Notes: generated by a model not told the origin, from the letters alone. Positions 1 to 18,840 are shown, numbered from the stretch's first letter. The stretch is 64,000 nucleotides of DNA from Siphonodentalium dalli (GCA_032622095.1 CP136061.1:171061107-171125106); one strand, 5' to 3'. Program-made: numbers and translations.

Positions 1-3000
1 CCACATACATATATGGGTATCCCCACCACACACATCTATAGGTATCCCTACCACATACATAGGTATCACCACCACATACATATATAGGTATCCCCACAAC
101 ACACATATATAGGTATCCCCACCATATACATATATAGGTATCAGCACCACACACATATATAGGTCTCCCCACCACATACATACATAGGTATCCCCACCAC
201 ACACATCTATAGGTATCCCCACCACATACATCTATAGGTATCCCCACCACACACACATATAGGTATCCCCACCACATACATCTATAGGTATCACCACACA
301 CACACATATAGGTATCCCCCCACGTACATATAGGTATCCCACCACACACATATAGGTATCCCCACCACACACATCTATAGGTATCACCAACACATACATA
401 TATAGGTATCCCCAACACATACATATATAGGTATCCCCACCAAATACATATATAGGTATCCCCACCACACACATCTATAGGTATCCCCACAACACACATC
501 TATAGGTATACCCACCACATACATATATAGGTATCCCCACCACATACCTATATAGGTATCCCCACCAAATACATATATAGGTATCCCCACCACACACATC
601 TATAGGTATCCCCGCCACATACATATATAGGTATCCTCACCACACACATATATATGTATCACCACCACATACATATATAGGTCTCCCCACCACATACATC
701 TATAGGTATCCCCACCACATACATATATAGGTATCACCACCACATACATATATAGGTATCCCCGCCACATCTATAGATATCACCAACACATACATATATA
801 GGTATCCCCAACACATACATATATAGGTATCGCACCACAAAAATATATAGGTATCCCCACCACATACATATATAGGTATCCCCACCACAAACATATATAG
901 GTATCCCCACCACATACATATATAGGTATCCCCACCACATACATATATAGGTATTCCCACCACATACAAATATAGGTATCCCCACCACATACATGTATAA
1001 GTATTCCCGCCACACACATATATAGGTATCCCCGCCACATACATATATAGGTATCCCCGCCACATACATATATAGGAATTCCCGCCACACACATATATAG
1101 GTATCCCCACCACATACAGATATAGGTATCCCCATAACATACATATATAGGTATCCCCACCACATACATATATAGGTAGCCCCACCACACAAATATATAG
1201 GTATCACCACCACATATATATATAGGTATCCCCGCCACATATATATATAGGTATCCCCGCCACACACATATATAGGTCTCCCCGCCACATACATATATAT
1301 GTATCCCCACCACACACATATATAGGTATCCCCACCACACACATATATATGTATCCCCGCCACGCACATATATATGTATCCCCACCCACACATCTATAGG
1401 TATCCTCACCACACACATCTATAGGTATCCCCACCACATACATATATAGGTATCCCCACCACACACATATATAGGTATCCCCACCACATACATAAATTGG
1501 TATCACCACCACACACACACATAGGTATCGCCCCACATACATATATAGGTATCCCCACCACACACATATATAGGTATCACCGCCACATACATATATAGGT
1601 ATCCCCGCCACACACATATATAGGTCTCCCCACCACACACATCTATAGTTATCCCCACCACATACATATATAGGTATCCCCACCACATACATATATAGGT
1701 ATCACCACCACACACATATATAGGTATCCCCACCACATACATATATAGGTATCCCCACCACACACATATATAGGTATCACTGCCACATACATATATAGGT
1801 ATCCCCGCCACACACATATATAGGTCTCCCCACCACACACATCTATAGGTATCCCCACCACATACATCTATAGGTGTCCCCACCACATACATATATAGGT
1901 ATCCTCACCACACACATATATAGGTATCCCCACCACATACATATATAGGTCTCCCCACCACATACATATATAGGTATCCCCGCCACATACATATATAGGT
2001 ATCCCCACCACATACATATATAGGTATCCCCGCCACACACATATATATGTCTCCCCACCACACACATATATAGGTATCCCCGCCACACACATATATAGTT
2101 ATCCGCACCACACACATATATATGTATCCCCGCCACATACATCTATAGGTATCCCCACCACATACATATATAGGTATCCCCACCACATAGATATATAGGT
2201 ATCAGCGCCACATACATCTAAAGGTATCACCACCACACACATATATAGGTATCCCCACCACACACATATATAGGTATCACCACCACATACATATATAGGT
2301 ATCCCCACCACATACATATATAGGTATCACCACCACATACATATATAGGTATCCCCACCACATACATATATATGTATCCCCACCACACACATATATAGGT
2401 ATTCCCACCACACACATCTATAGGTATCCCCACCACACACATATATAGGTATCCCCACCACACACATCTATAGGTATCCCCACCTCAAACATATATAGGT
2501 ATCCTCACCACACACATATATAGGTATTCCCACCACACACATATATAGGTATCCCCACCAACACATCTATAGGTATCCTCACCACACACATCTATTGGTA
2601 TCCCCACCACATATATATATAGGTCTCCCCACCACATACATATATAGGTATCCCCGCCACATACATGTTTAGGTATCCCCACCACATACATATATAGGTA
2701 TCCCCGCCACATACATATATAGTTATCCCCACCACACACATATATAGGTATCCCCGCCACATACATATATAGGTATCCCCACCACACATATATATAGGTA
2801 TCCCCACCACACACATATATATGTATCCCCGCCACACACATATATAGGTATCCCCACCCACACATCTATAGGTATCCTCACCACACACATCTATTGTTAT
2901 CCCCACCACACACATCTATTGGTATCCCCACCACACACATCTATAGGTATCCCCACCACATACATATATAGGTATCCCCACCACATACATATATAGGTAT

Positions 3001-6000
3001 CCCCACCATATACATATATAGGTATTCCCACCACATACATATATAGGTATCCCCACCACATACATATCTAGTTATCCCCACCACATACATATATAGGTAT
3101 CCCCACCACATACATATATAGGTATCCCCACCACACACATCTTTAGGTATCCCCACCACATACATATATAAGTATCCTCACCACACACATATATAGGTAT
3201 CACCACCACATACATATATAGGTATCCCCGCCACACACACATATATAGGTATCCCCGCCACATACATATATATGTATCCCCACCACACACATCTATAGGT
3301 ATCCCCACCACATACATATATAGGTATCACCACCACACACATATATAGGTATCCCCACCACACACATATATATAGGTATCCCCGCCACATACATATATAG
3401 GTATCCCCTCCACATACATATATAGGTATCCCCACCACATACATCTATAGGTATCCCCACCACATACATATATAGGTATCCCCACCAGATACATATATAG
3501 GTATCCCCACCACACACATCTATATTTATCCCCACCACATACATATATAGGTATCACCACCCCATACATGTATATATGTATCCCCACCACACACATATAT
3601 AGGTATCCCTGCCACATACATATATAGGTATCACCACCACACACATATATAGTTCTCCCCACCACATACATCTATAGGTATCCCCACCATACGCATCTAT
3701 ATGTATCTCCACCACACACATCTATAGGTATCCCCACCACACACATATAAAGGTATCCCCACCACACACATCTTTAGGTATCCCCATATATAGATCTATA
3801 TAGGTATCCCCACCACATACATATATAGGTCTCCCCACCACATACATCTATAGGTATCCCCACCACATACATATATAGGTATCACCACCACATACATATA
3901 TAGGTATCCCCGCCACACACATATATAGGTATTCCCGCCACATACATATATAGGTATCCCCACCACACACATCTATATGTATCACCACCACACACATATA
4001 TAGGTATCCCCACCACACACATATATAGGTATCACCACCACACACATATAGGTATCCCCGCCACATACATATAGGTATCCCCAACACATACATATATAGG
4101 TATCCCCACCACATACATATATAAGTATCCCAACCACATACATATATAGGTATCCCCACCACGTACATCTATAGGTATCAACACCACATACATATATAGG
4201 TATCCCCACCACATACATATATAGGTATCCCCACCACATACATATATAGGTATCCCCACCACATACATATATAGGTATCCCCGCCACACACATATATAGG
4301 TATCCCCGCCACATACATATATAGGTATCCCCGCCACACACATATATATGTCTCCCCAACACACACATATATAGGTATCCCCGCCACACATATATATAGT
4401 TATCCTCACCACACACATATATAGGTATTCCTGCCACATACATCTATAGGTATCCCCACCACATACATATATAGGTATCCCCACCACATACATATATAGG
4501 TATCACCGCCACATACATCTAAAGGTATCACCACCACACACATATATAGGTATCCCCGCCACATACATATATAGGTATCCCCACCACACACATCTATATG
4601 TATCCCCACCACATACATATATAGGTATCACCACCACATACATATATAGGTATCCAGACCACATACATATATAGGTATCACCACCACATACATATATAGG
4701 TATCCAGACCACACAGATGTATAGGTATCCCCGCCACATACATCTATAGGTATCACCACCACACACATCTATAGGTATCCCCACCACACACATCTATAGG
4801 TATCCCCACCACATTCATATATAGCTATCCCCACACATACATATATAGGTATCCCCACTACATACATCTATAGGTATCCCCACCACATACATATATAGGT
4901 ATCCCCACCACATACATATATAGGTATCCCCACCAAATACATATATAGGTATCCCCACCACACACGTATATATAGGTATCCCCGCCACACACATATATAG
5001 GTATCCCCACCACATACATATATAGGTCTCCACACCACATACATATATAGGCATCACAACCACACACATATATAGGTATTCCCACCACACACATATGTAG
5101 GTATCACCACCACATACATATATAGGTATCCCCGCCACACACATATATAGGTATCCCCGCCACATACATATATGGGTATCCCCACCACACACATCTATCG
5201 GTATCCCTACCACATACATATATAGGTATCACCACCACATACATATATAGGTATCCCCACAACACACATATATAGGTATCCCCACCATATACATATATAG
5301 GTATCAGCACCACACACATATATAGGTCTCCCCACCACATACATACATAGGTATCCCCACCACACACATCTATAGGTATCCCCACCACATACATCTATAG
5401 GTATCCCCACCACACACACATATAGGTATCCCCACCACATACATCTATAGGTATCACCACACACACACATATAGGTATCCCCCCACGTACATATAGGTAT
5501 CCCACCACACACATATAGGTATCCCCACCACACACATCTATAGGTATCACCAACACATACATATATAGGTATCCCCAACACATACATATATAGGTATCCC
5601 CACCAAATACATATATAGGTATCCCCACCACACACATCTATAGGTATCCCCACAACACACATCTATAGGTATACCCACCACATACATATATAGGTATCCC
5701 CACCACATACATATATAGGTATCCCCACCAAATACATATATAGGAATCCCCACCACACACATCTATAGGTATCCCCGCCACATACATATATAGGTATCCT
5801 CACCACACACATATATATGTATCACCACCACATACATATATAGGTCTCCCCACCACATACATCTATAGGTATCCCCACCACATACATATATAGGTATCAC
5901 CACCACATACATATATAGGTATCCCCGCCACATCTATAGATATCACCAACACATACATATATAGGTATCCCCACCACATACATATATAGGTATCGCACCA

Positions 6001-9000
6001 CAAAAATATATAGGTATCCCCACCACATACATATATAGGTATCCCCACCACAAACATCTATAGGTATCCCCACCACATACATATATAGGTATCCCCACCA
6101 CATACATATATAGGTATTCCCACCACATACAAATATAGGTATCCCCACCACATACATGTATAAGTATTCCCGCCACACACATATATAGGTATCCCCGCCA
6201 CATACATATATAGGTATCCCCGCCACATACATATATAGGAATTCCCGCCACACACATATATAGGTATCCCCACCACATACAGATATAGGTATCCCCATAA
6301 CATACATATATAGGTATCCCCACCACATACATATATAGGTAGCCCCACCACACAAATATATAGGTATCACCACCACATACATATATAGGTATCCCCGCCA
6401 CATATATATATAGGTATCCCCGCCACACACATATATAGGTCTCCCCGCCACATACATATATATGTATCCCCACCACACACATATATAGGTATCCCCACCA
6501 CACACATATATATGTATCCCCGCCACGCACATATATATGTATCCCCACCCACACATCTATAGGTATCCTCACCACACACATCTATAGGTATCCCCACCAC
6601 ATACATATATAGGTATCCCCACCATACACATATATAGGTATCCCCACCACATACATAAATAGGTATCACCACCACACACACACATAGGTATCGCCCCACA
6701 TACATATATAGGTATCCCCACCACACACATATATAGGTATCACCGCCACATACATATATAGGTATCCCCGCCACACACATATATAGGTCTCCCCACCACA
6801 CACATCTATAGTTATCCCCACCACATACATATATAGGTATCCCCACCACATACATATATAGGTATCACCACCACACACATATATAGGTATCCCCACCACA
6901 TACATATATAGGTATCCCCACCACACACATATATAGGTATCACTGCCACATACATATATAGGTATCCCCGCCACACACATATATAGGTCTCCCCACCACA
7001 CACATCTATAGGTATCCCCACCACATACATCTATAGGTGTCCCCACCACATACATATATAGGTATCCTCACCACACACATATATAGGTATCCCCACCACA
7101 TACATATATAGGTCTCCCCACCACATACATATATAGGTATCCCCGCCACATACATATATAGGTATCCCCACCACATACATATATAGGTATCCCCGCCACA
7201 CACATATATATGTCTCCCCACCACACACATATAGGTATCCCCGCCACACACATATATAGTTATCCGCACCACACACATATATATGTATCCCCGCCACATA
7301 CATCTATAGGTATCCCCACCACATACATATATAGGTATCCCCACCACATAGATATATAGGTATCACCGCCACATACATCTAAAGGTATCACCACCACACA
7401 CATATATAGGTATCCCCACCACACACATATATAGGTATCACCACCACATACATATATAGGTATCCCCACCACATACATATATAGGTATCACCACCACATA
7501 CATATATAGGTATCCCCACCACATACATATATATGTATCCCCACCACACACATATATAGGTATTCCCACCACACACATCTATAGGTATCCCCACCACACA
7601 CATATATAGGTATCCCCACCACACACATCTATAGGTATCCCCACCTCAAACATATATAGGTATCCTCACCACACACATATATAGGTATCCCCACCACATA
7701 TATATATAGGTCTCCCCACCACATACATATATAGGTATCCCCGCCAAATACATGTTTAGGTATCCCGACCACATACATATATAGGTATCCCCGCCACATA
7801 CATATATATGAATCCCCATCACACACATATATAGGTATCCCCGCCACATACATATATGGGTATCCCCACCACACACATATATAGGTATCCCCACCACACA
7901 CATATATATGTATCCCCGCCAAATACATGTTTAGGTATCCCCACCCACACATATATAGGTATCCTCACCACACACATCTATTGGTATCCTCACCACACAC
8001 ATATATAGGTATCCCCACCACATATATATATAGGTCTCCCCACCACATACATATATAGGTATCCCCGCCACATACATGTTTAGGTATCCCACCACATAAT
8101 ATATAGGTATCCCCGCCACATACATATATAGTTATCCCCACCACACACATATATAGGTATCCCCGCCACATACATATATAGGTATCCCCACTACACACAT
8201 ATATAGGTATCCCCACCACACACATATATATGTATCCCCGCCACACACATATATAGGTATCCCCACCCACACATCTATAGGTATCCTCACCACACACATC
8301 TATTGGTATCCCCACCACACACATCTATTGGTATCCCCACCACACACATCTATAGGTATCCCCACCACATACATATATAGGTATCCCCACCACATACATA
8401 TATAGGTATCCCCACCATATACATATATAGGTATTCCCACCACATACATATATAGGTATCCCCACCACATACATCTATAGGTATACCCACCACACACATC
8501 TATAGGTATCCCCACCACATACATATATAGTTATCCCCACCACATACATATATAGGTATCCCCACCACATACATATATAGGTATCCCCACCACACACATC
8601 TTTAGGTATCCCCACCACATACATATATAAGTATCCTCACCACATACATATATAGGTATCCCCACCACACACATATATAGGTATCCCCACCACACACATA
8701 TATATAGGTATCCCCGCCACATACATATATAGGTATCCCCTCCACATACATATATAGGTATCCCCACCACATACATCTATAGGTATCCCCACCACATACA
8801 TATATAGGTATCCCCACCAGATACATATATAGGTATCCCCACCACACACATCTATATTTATCTCCACCACATACATATATAGGTATCACCACCCCATACA
8901 TGTATATAGGTATCCCCACCACACACATATATAGGTACCCCTGCCACATACATATATAGGTATCACCACCACACACATATATAGTTCTCCCCACCACATA

Positions 9001-10290
9001 CATCTATAGGTATCCCCACCATACGCATCTATATGTATTCCCACCACACACATCTATAGGTATCCCCACCACACACATATAAAGGTATCCCCACCATACA
9101 CATCTATATGTATCCCCGCCACACACATCTATAGGTATCCCAACCACATACATATATACGTATCCCCACCACACCCATATATAGGTATCCCCACCACATA
9201 CATATATAGGTATCACCACCACACACATATAGGTATCCCAGCCACATACATATAGGTATCCCCACCAAACACATATAGGTATCCCCACCGCACACATCTA
9301 TAGGTATCATCACCACATACATATATAAGTATCCCCAACACATACATATATAGGTATCCCCACCACATACATATATAGGTCTCCCCACCACACACATATA
9401 TAGGTATCCCCGCCACACACATATATAGGTATCCTCACCACACACATATATAGGTATCCCCGCCACATACATATATAGGTATCCCCACCACATACATATA
9501 TAGGTATCACCACCACATACATCTATATGTATCACCACCACACACATATATAAGTATCCCCACCACACACATATATAGGTATCCCCACCACATACATATA
9601 TAGGTCTCCCCACCACTTACATCTATAGGTATCCCCACCACATACATATATAGGTATCACCACCACATACATATATAGGTATCCCCGCCACACACATATA
9701 TAGGTATCCCCGCCACATACATATATAGGTATCCCCACCACACACATCAATATGTATCACCACCACACACATATATAGGTATCCCCACCACACACATATA
9801 TAGGAATCACCACCACACACATATAGGTATCCCCGCCACATACATATAGGTATCCCCAACACATACATATATAGGTATCCCCACCACATACATATATAGG
9901 TATCCCAACCACATACATATATAGGTATCCCCACCACATACATCTATAGGTATCCCCACCACATACATATATAGGTATCCCCACCACATACATATATTGG
10001 TATCCCCACCACATACATATATAGGTATCCCCACCACATACATATATAGGTATCCCCGCCACACACATATATAGGTATCCCCGCCACATACATATATAGG
10101 TATCCCCGCCACACACATATATATGTCTCCCCACCACACACATATATAGGTATCCCCGCCACACACATATATATTTATCCTCACCACACACATATATAGG
10201 TATCCCCGCCACATACATCTATAGGTATCCCCACCACATACATATATAGGTATCCCCACCACACACATATATAGGTATCCCCACCACACA
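1..10290. repeat. higher-order duplication, about 5.16 kb, two copies
   Basis: The ordered series of variant 25-bp units at 1-5159 recurs from 5160. The offset is 5159 at the start, becomes 5163 after a 4-bp deletion near position 60, and is 5161 by 2100-2460. Stretches 734-1393 and 5897-6556 match almost unit for unit. Beyond about 2550 the two copies differ by block gains and losses, and the offset rises to 5275 near 3330 and to 5775 near 3850. The right end is therefore approximate. Seen directly as shared rare unit variants; the duplication history is inferred. Confidence 0.75.
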
Positions 10291-12925
10291 CATCTATAGG
10301 TATCCCCACCTCAAACATATATAGGTATCCTCACCACACACATATATAGGTATCCCCACCACATATATATATAGGTCTCCCCACCACATACATATATAGG
10401 TATCCCCGCCAAATACATGTTTAGGTATCCCGACCACATACATATATAGGTATCCCCGCCACATACATATATATGAATCCCCATCACACACATATATAGG
10501 TATCCCCGCCACATACATATATGGGTATCCCCACCACACACATATATAGGTATCCCCACCACACACATATATATGTATCCCCGCCAAATACATGTTTAGG
10601 TATCCCCACCCACACATATATAGGTATCCTCACCACACACATCTATTGGTATCCTCACCACACACATATATAGGTATCCCCACCACATATATATATAGGT
10701 CTCCCCACCACATACATATATAGGTATCCCCGCCACATACATGTTTAGGTATCCCACCACATACATATATAGGTATCCCCGCCACATACATATATAGTTA
10801 TCCCCACCACACACATATATAGGTATCCCCGCCACATACATATATAGGTATCCCCACTACACACATATATAGGTATCCCCACCACACACATATATATGTA
10901 TCCCCGCCACACACATATATAGGTATCCCCACCCACACATCTATAGGTATCCTCACCACACACATCTATTGGTATCCCCACCACACACATCTATTGGTAT
11001 CCCCACCACACACATCTATAGGTATCCCCACCACATACATATATAGGTATCCCCACCACATACATATATAGGTATCCCCACCATATACATATATAGGTAT
11101 TCCCACCACATACATATATAGGTATCCCCACCACATACATCTATAGGTATACCCACCACACACATCTATAGGTATCCCCACCACATACATATATAGTTAT
11201 CCCCACCACATACATATATAGGTATCCCCACCACATACATATATAGGTATCCCCACCACACACATCTTTAGGTATCCCCACCACATACATATATAAGTAT
11301 CCTCACCACATACATATATAGGTATCCCCACCACACACATATATAGGTATCCCCACCACACACATATATATAGGTATCCCCGCCACATACATATATAGGT
11401 ATCCCCTCCACATACATATATAGGTATCCCCACCACATACATCTATAGGTATCCCCACCACATACATATATAGGTATCCCCACCAGATACATATATAGGT
11501 ATCCCCACCACACACATCTATATTTATCTCCACCACATACATATATAGGTATCACCACCCCATACATGTATATAGGTATCCCCACCACACACATATATAG
11601 GTACCCCTGCCACATACATATATAGGTATCACCACCACACACATATATAGTTCTCCCCACCACATACATCTATAGGTATCCCCACCATACGCATCTATAT
11701 GTATTCCCACCACACACATCTATAGGTATCCCCACCACACACATATAAAGGTATCCCCACCATACACATCTATATGTATCCCCGCCACACACATCTATAG
11801 GTATCCCAACCACATACATATATACGTATCCCCACCACACCCATATATAGGTATCCCCACCACATACATATATAGGTATCACCACCACACACATATAGGT
11901 ATCCCAGCCACATACATATAGGTATCCCCACCAAACACATATAGGTATCCCCACCGCACACATCTATAGGTATCATCACCACATACATATATAAGTATCC
12001 CCAACACATACATATATAGGTATCCCCACCACATACATATATAGGTCTCCCCACCACACACATATATAGGTATCCCCGCCACACACATATATAGGTATCC
12101 TCACCACACACATATATAGGTATCCCCGCCACATACATATATAGGTATCCCCACCACATACATATATAGGTATCACCACCACATACATCTATATGTATCA
12201 CCACCACACACATATATAAGTATCCCCACCACACACATATATAGGTATCCCCACCACATACATATATAGGTCTCCCCACCACTTACATCTATAGGTATCC
12301 CCACCACATACATATATAGGTATCACCACCACATACATATATAGGTATCCCCGCCACACACATATATAGGTATCCCCGCCACATACATATATAGGTATCC
12401 CCACCACACACATCAATATGTATCACCACCACACACATATATAGGTATCCCCACCACACACATATATAGGAATCACCACCACACACATATAGGTATCCCC
12501 GCCACATACATATAGGTATCCCCAACACATACATATATAGGTATCCCCACCACATACATATATAGGTATCCCAACCACATACATATATAGGTATCCCCAC
12601 CACATACATCTATAGGTATCCCCACCACATACATATATAGGTATCCCCACCACATACATATATTGGTATCCCCACCACATACATATATAGGTATCCCCAC
12701 CACATACATATATAGGTATCCCCGCCACACACATATATAGGTATCCCCGCCACATACATATATAGGTATCCCCGCCACACACATATATATGTCTCCCCAC
12801 CACACACATATATAGGTATCCCCGCCACACACATATATATTTATCCTCACCACACACATATATAGGTATCCCCGCCACATACATCTATAGGTATCCCCAC
12901 CACATACATATATAGGTATCCCCAC
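7629..12925. repeat. tandem higher-order duplication, 2665 bp
   Basis: Copy 1 spans 7629-10293 and copy 2 starts at 10294. Rare markers repeat at the same offset: CACCTCAAAC at 7641 and 10306, and the CATGTTTAGG unit. Copy 1 carries a 1-bp deletion (CATAATAT) near 8097, which shifts the offset to 2666. Copy 2 loses the match near 12925, so it is slightly truncated. Near-identity across more than 100 units indicates a recent event. Confidence 0.85.
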
Positions 12926-15900
12926 CACATACATATATAGGTATCACCGCCACATACATCTAAAGGTATCACCACCACACACATATATAGGTATCCCCCC
13001 ACATACATATATAGGTATCCCAACCACACACATCTATATGTATCCCCACCACATACATATATAGGTATCACCACCACATACATATATAGGTATCCAGACC
13101 ACACAGATGTATAGGTATCCCCGCCACATACATATATAGGTATCACCACCACACACATATATAGGTCTCCCCACCACATACATCTATAGGTATCCCCACC
13201 ACATACATATATAGCTATCCCCTCCACATACATATATAGGTATCCCCACCACATACATCTATAGGTATCCCCACCACATACATATATAGGTATCCCCACC
13301 ACATACATATATAGGTATCCCCACCAAATACATATATAGGTATCCCCACCACACACATATAAATAGGTATCCCCGCCACACACATATATAGGTATCCCCA
13401 CCACATACATATATAGGTCTCCATACCACATACATATATAGGTATCCCCGCCACACACATATATAGGTATCCCCACCACACACATATATAGGTATCACCA
13501 CCAAATACATATATAGGTATCCCCGCCACACACATATATAGGTATCCCCGCCACATACATATATGGGTATCCCCACCACACACATCTATAGGTATCCCCA
13601 CCACATACATATATAGGTATCACCACCACATACATATATAGGTATCCCCACAACACATATATATAGGAATCCCCACCATATACATATATAGGTATCAGCA
13701 CCACACACATATATAGGTCTCCCCACCACATACATATATAGGTATCCCCACCACACACATCTATAGGTATCCCCACCACATACATATATAGGTATCCCCA
13801 CCACATACATATATAGGTATCCCCACCACACACATATATATAGGTATCCCCGCCACATACATATATAGGTATCCCCTCCTCATACATATATAGGTATCCC
13901 CACCACATACATCTATAGGTATCCCCACCACATACATATATAGGTATCCCCACCAGATACATATATAGGTATCCCCACCACACACATCTATATTTATCTC
14001 CACCACATACATATATAGGTATCACCACCCCATACATGTATATAGGTATCCCCACTACACACATATATAGGTACCCCTGCCACATACATATATAGGTATC
14101 ACCACCACACACATATATAGTTCTCCCCACCACATACATCTATAGGTATCCCCACCATACGCATCTATATGTATCCCCACCACACACATCTATAGGTATC
14201 CCCACCACACACATATAAAGGTATCCCCACCATACACATCTATATGTATCCCCGCCACACACATCTATAGGTATCCCCACCACATACATATATACGTATC
14301 CCCACCACACCCATATATAGGTATCCCCACCACATACATATATAGGTATCACCACCACACACATATAGGTATTCCCGCCACATACATATAGGTATCCCCA
14401 CCAAACACATATAGGTATCCCCACCGCACACATCTATAGGTATCATCACCACATACATATATAAGTATCCCCAACACATACATATATAGGTATCCCCACC
14501 ACATACATATATAGGTCTCCCCACCACACACATATATAGGTATCCCCGCCCCACACATATATAGGTATCCTCACCACACACATATATAGGTATCCCCGCC
14601 ACATACATATATAGGTATCCCCACAACATACATATATAGGTATCACCACCACATACATCTATATGTATCACCACCACACACATATATAGGTATCCCCCCC
14701 ACACACATATATAGGTATCCCCACCACATACATATATAGGTCTCCCCACCACTTACATCTATAGGTATCCCCACCACATACATATATAGGTATCACCACC
14801 ACATACATATATAGGTATCCACGCCACACAGATATATAGGTATCCCCGCCACATATATATATAGGTATCCCCACCACACACATCAATATGTATCACCACC
14901 ACACACATATATAGGTATCCCCACCACACACATATATAGGAATCACCACCACACACATATAGGTATCCCCGCCACATACATATAGGTATCCCCAACACAT
15001 ACATATATAGGTATCCCCACCACATACATATATAGGTATCCCAACCACATACATATATAGGTATCCCCACCACATACATCTATAGGTATCCACACCACAT
15101 ACATATATAGGTATCCCCACCACATACTTATATAGGTATCCCCACCACATACATATATAGGTATCCCCACCACATACATATATAGGTATCCCCGCCACAC
15201 ACATATATAGGTATCCCCACCACATACATATATAGGTATCCCCGCCACACACATATATATGTCTCCCCACCACACACATATATAGGTATCCCCGCCACAC
15301 ACATATATAGTTATCCTCACCACACACATATATAGGTATCCCCGCCACATACATCTATAGGTATCCCCACCACATACATATATAGGTATCCCCACCACAT
15401 ACATATATAGGTATCACCGCCACATACATCTAAAGGTATCACCACCACACACATATATAGGTATCCCCCCACATACATATATAGGTATCCCCACCACACA
15501 CATCTATATGTATCCCCACCACATACATATATAGGTATCACCACCACATACATATATAGGTATCCAGACCACACAGATGTATAGGTATCCCCGCCACATA
15601 CATATATAGGTATCACCACCACACACATATATAGGTCTCCCCACCACATACATCTATAGGTATCCCCACCACATACATATATAGCTATCCCCTCCACATA
15701 CATATATAGGTATCCCCACCACATACATCTATAGGTATCCCCACCACATACATATATAGGTATCCCCACCACATACATATATAGGTATCCCCACCAAATA
15801 CATATATAGGTATCCCCACCACACACATATAAATAGGTATCCCCGCCACACACATATATAGGTATCCCCACCACATACATATATAGGTCTCCATACCACA

Positions 15901-16250
15901 TACATATATAGGTATCCCCGCCACACACATATATAGGTATCCCCACCACACACATATATAGGTATCACCACCACATACATATATAGGTATCCCCGCCACA
16001 CACATCTATAGGTATCCCCGCCACATACATATATGGGTATCCCCACCACACACATCTATAGGTATCCCCACCACATACATATATAGGTATCACCACCACA
16101 TACATATATAGGTATCCCCACAACACATATATATAGGTATCCCCACCATATACATATATAGGTATCAGCACCACACACATATATAGGTCTCCCCACCACA
16201 TACATATATAGGTATCCCCACCACACACATCTATAGGTATCCCCACCACA
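11310..16250. repeat. tandem higher-order duplication, 2470 bp
   Basis: The unit series at about 11310-13779 recurs at about 13780-16250 with a constant 2470-bp offset, for example 11770-12282 against 14240-14752 and 12847-13485 against 15317-15955. This block overlaps the second copy of the 2665-bp duplication, so it arose after it or was converted over it. The end points are judged by where rare unit variants stop matching and may be off by one or two units. Confidence 0.8.
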
Positions 16251-16363
16251 TACATCTATAGATATCCCCACCACACACATCTATAGGTATCCCCACCACA
16301 TACATCTATAGGTATCACCACACACACACATATAGGTATCCCCACCACACACATCAATAGGTA

Positions 16364-18840
16364 TCACCAACACATACATATATAGGTATCCCCAACACAT
16401 GCATATATAGGTATCCCCACCAAATACATATATAGGTATCCCCACCACACACATCTATAGGTATCCGCACAACACACATCTATAGGTATCCCCACCACAT
16501 ACATATATAGGTATCCCCACCACATACATATATAGGTATCCCCACCAAATACATATTTAGGTATCCCCACTACACACATCTATAGGTATCCCCACCACAT
16601 ACATTTATAGGTATCCTCACCACACACATATATATGTATCACCACCACATACATATATAGGTATCCCCGCCACACACATATATAGGTATCCCCGCCACAT
16701 ACATATATAGGTATCCCCACCACACACATCTATAGGTATCCCCACCACATACATATATAGGTATCACCGCCTCATACATATATAGGTATCCCCACCACAC
16801 ACATCTATAGGTATCTCCACCACACACATATATATAGGTATCCCCGCCACACACATATATAGGTATCCCCACCACATACATATATAGGTCTCCCCACCAC
16901 ATACATCTATAGGTATCCCCACCACACACATCTATAGGTATCCCCACCACGCACATATATAGGTATCACCACCACATACATATATAGGTATCCCCGCCAC
17001 ACACATATATAGGTATTCCCGCCACATACATATTTGGGTATCCCCACCACACACATCTATAGGTATCCCCACCACATACATATATAGGTATCACTGCCAC
17101 ATACATATATAGGTATCCCCAAAACACACATATATAGGTATCCCCGCCATATACATATATAGGTATCACCACCACACACATATATAGGTCTCCCCACCAC
17201 ATACATCTATAGGTATCCCCACCACATACATCTATAGGTATCCCCACCACATACATCTATAGGTATCCCCACCACACACATATATAGGTATCCCCACCAC
17301 ATACATATATAGGTATCACCACACACACATATAGGTATCCCCCCACATACATATAGGTATCCCACCAGACACATATAGGTATCCCCACCACACACATATA
17401 TAGGTATCACCAACACATACATATATAGGTATCCCCAACACATACATATATAGGTATCCCCACCACATAAATATATAGGTATCCCCACCACATACATATA
17501 TAGGTATCCCCACCACAAACATCTATAGGTATCCCCACCACATACATATATAGGTATCCTCACCACATACATATATATGTATCCCCACCACAAACAAATA
17601 TAGGTATCCCCACCACATACATGTATAGGTATCCCCGCCACACACATATATAGGTATCCCCGCCACATACATATATAGGTATCCCCGCCACATACATATA
17701 TAGGAATTCCCGCCACATACATATATAGGTATTCCCGCCAAACACATATATAGGTCTCCCCACCACACACATCTTTAGGTATTCCCACCACACACATATA
17801 TAGGTATTCCCACCACATACAGATATAGGTATCCCCACCACACACATATATAGGTATTCCCACCACATACAGATATAGGTATCCCCACCACACACATATA
17901 TAGGTATCCCCACTACATACATATATAGGTATCTCCACCACATACACATATAGGTATCCCCACCACATACATATATAGGTATCCTCACCACACACATATA
18001 TAGGTATCCCCACCACATACATATATAGGTCTCCCCACCACATACATATATAGGTATCCCCGCCACATACATATATAGGTATCCCCACCACACGCATATA
18101 TAGGTATCACACCACACACATATATAGGTATCACCACAACACACATATATAGGTATCCCCGCCACATACATATATAGGTATCCCCGCCACACACATATAT
18201 AGGTCTCCCCACCACACACATCTATAGGTATCCCCACCACATACAACTATAGGTATCCCCACCACATACATATATAGGTATCCTCACCACACACATATAT
18301 AGGTATCCCCACCACATACATATATAGGTCTCCCCACCACATACATATATAGGTATCCCCGCCACATACATATATAGGTATCCCCACCACATACATATAT
18401 AGGTATCCCCGCCACACACATATATGTGTCTCCCCACCACACACATATATAGGTATCCCCACCACATTCATATATAGGTATCCTCACCACACACATATAT
18501 ATGTATCCCCACCTCATACATATATAGGTCTCCCCACCACATACATATAGGTGTATCCCCGCCACATACATATATAGGTATCCCCACCACATACATATAT
18601 AGGTATCCCCGCCACATACATATATAGGTATCCCCACCACACGCATATATAGGTATCCCCGCCACATACATATATAGGTATCCCCACCACACACATATAT
18701 AGGTATCCCCACCACACACATATATAGGTATCCCCGCCACACACATATATAGGTATCCCCACCACACACATCTATATGTATCCCCACCACACACATCTAT
18801 AGGTATCCCCACTACACACAACTATAGGTATCCCCACCAC
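16364..18840. repeat. higher-order block, first copy (partners at +2916 and +5633)
   Basis: The part 16364-16956 recurs at 19280-19872 (offset 2916). The longer part 16639-18840 recurs at 22272-24475 (offset 5633, becoming 5635 after about 17500). Both partners share rare unit types such as the CACAACTATAGG units. The block contains the longest stop-free minus-strand stretch in the minisatellite, 17207-18097, which I treat as an artefact of the repeat unit. Confidence 0.75.
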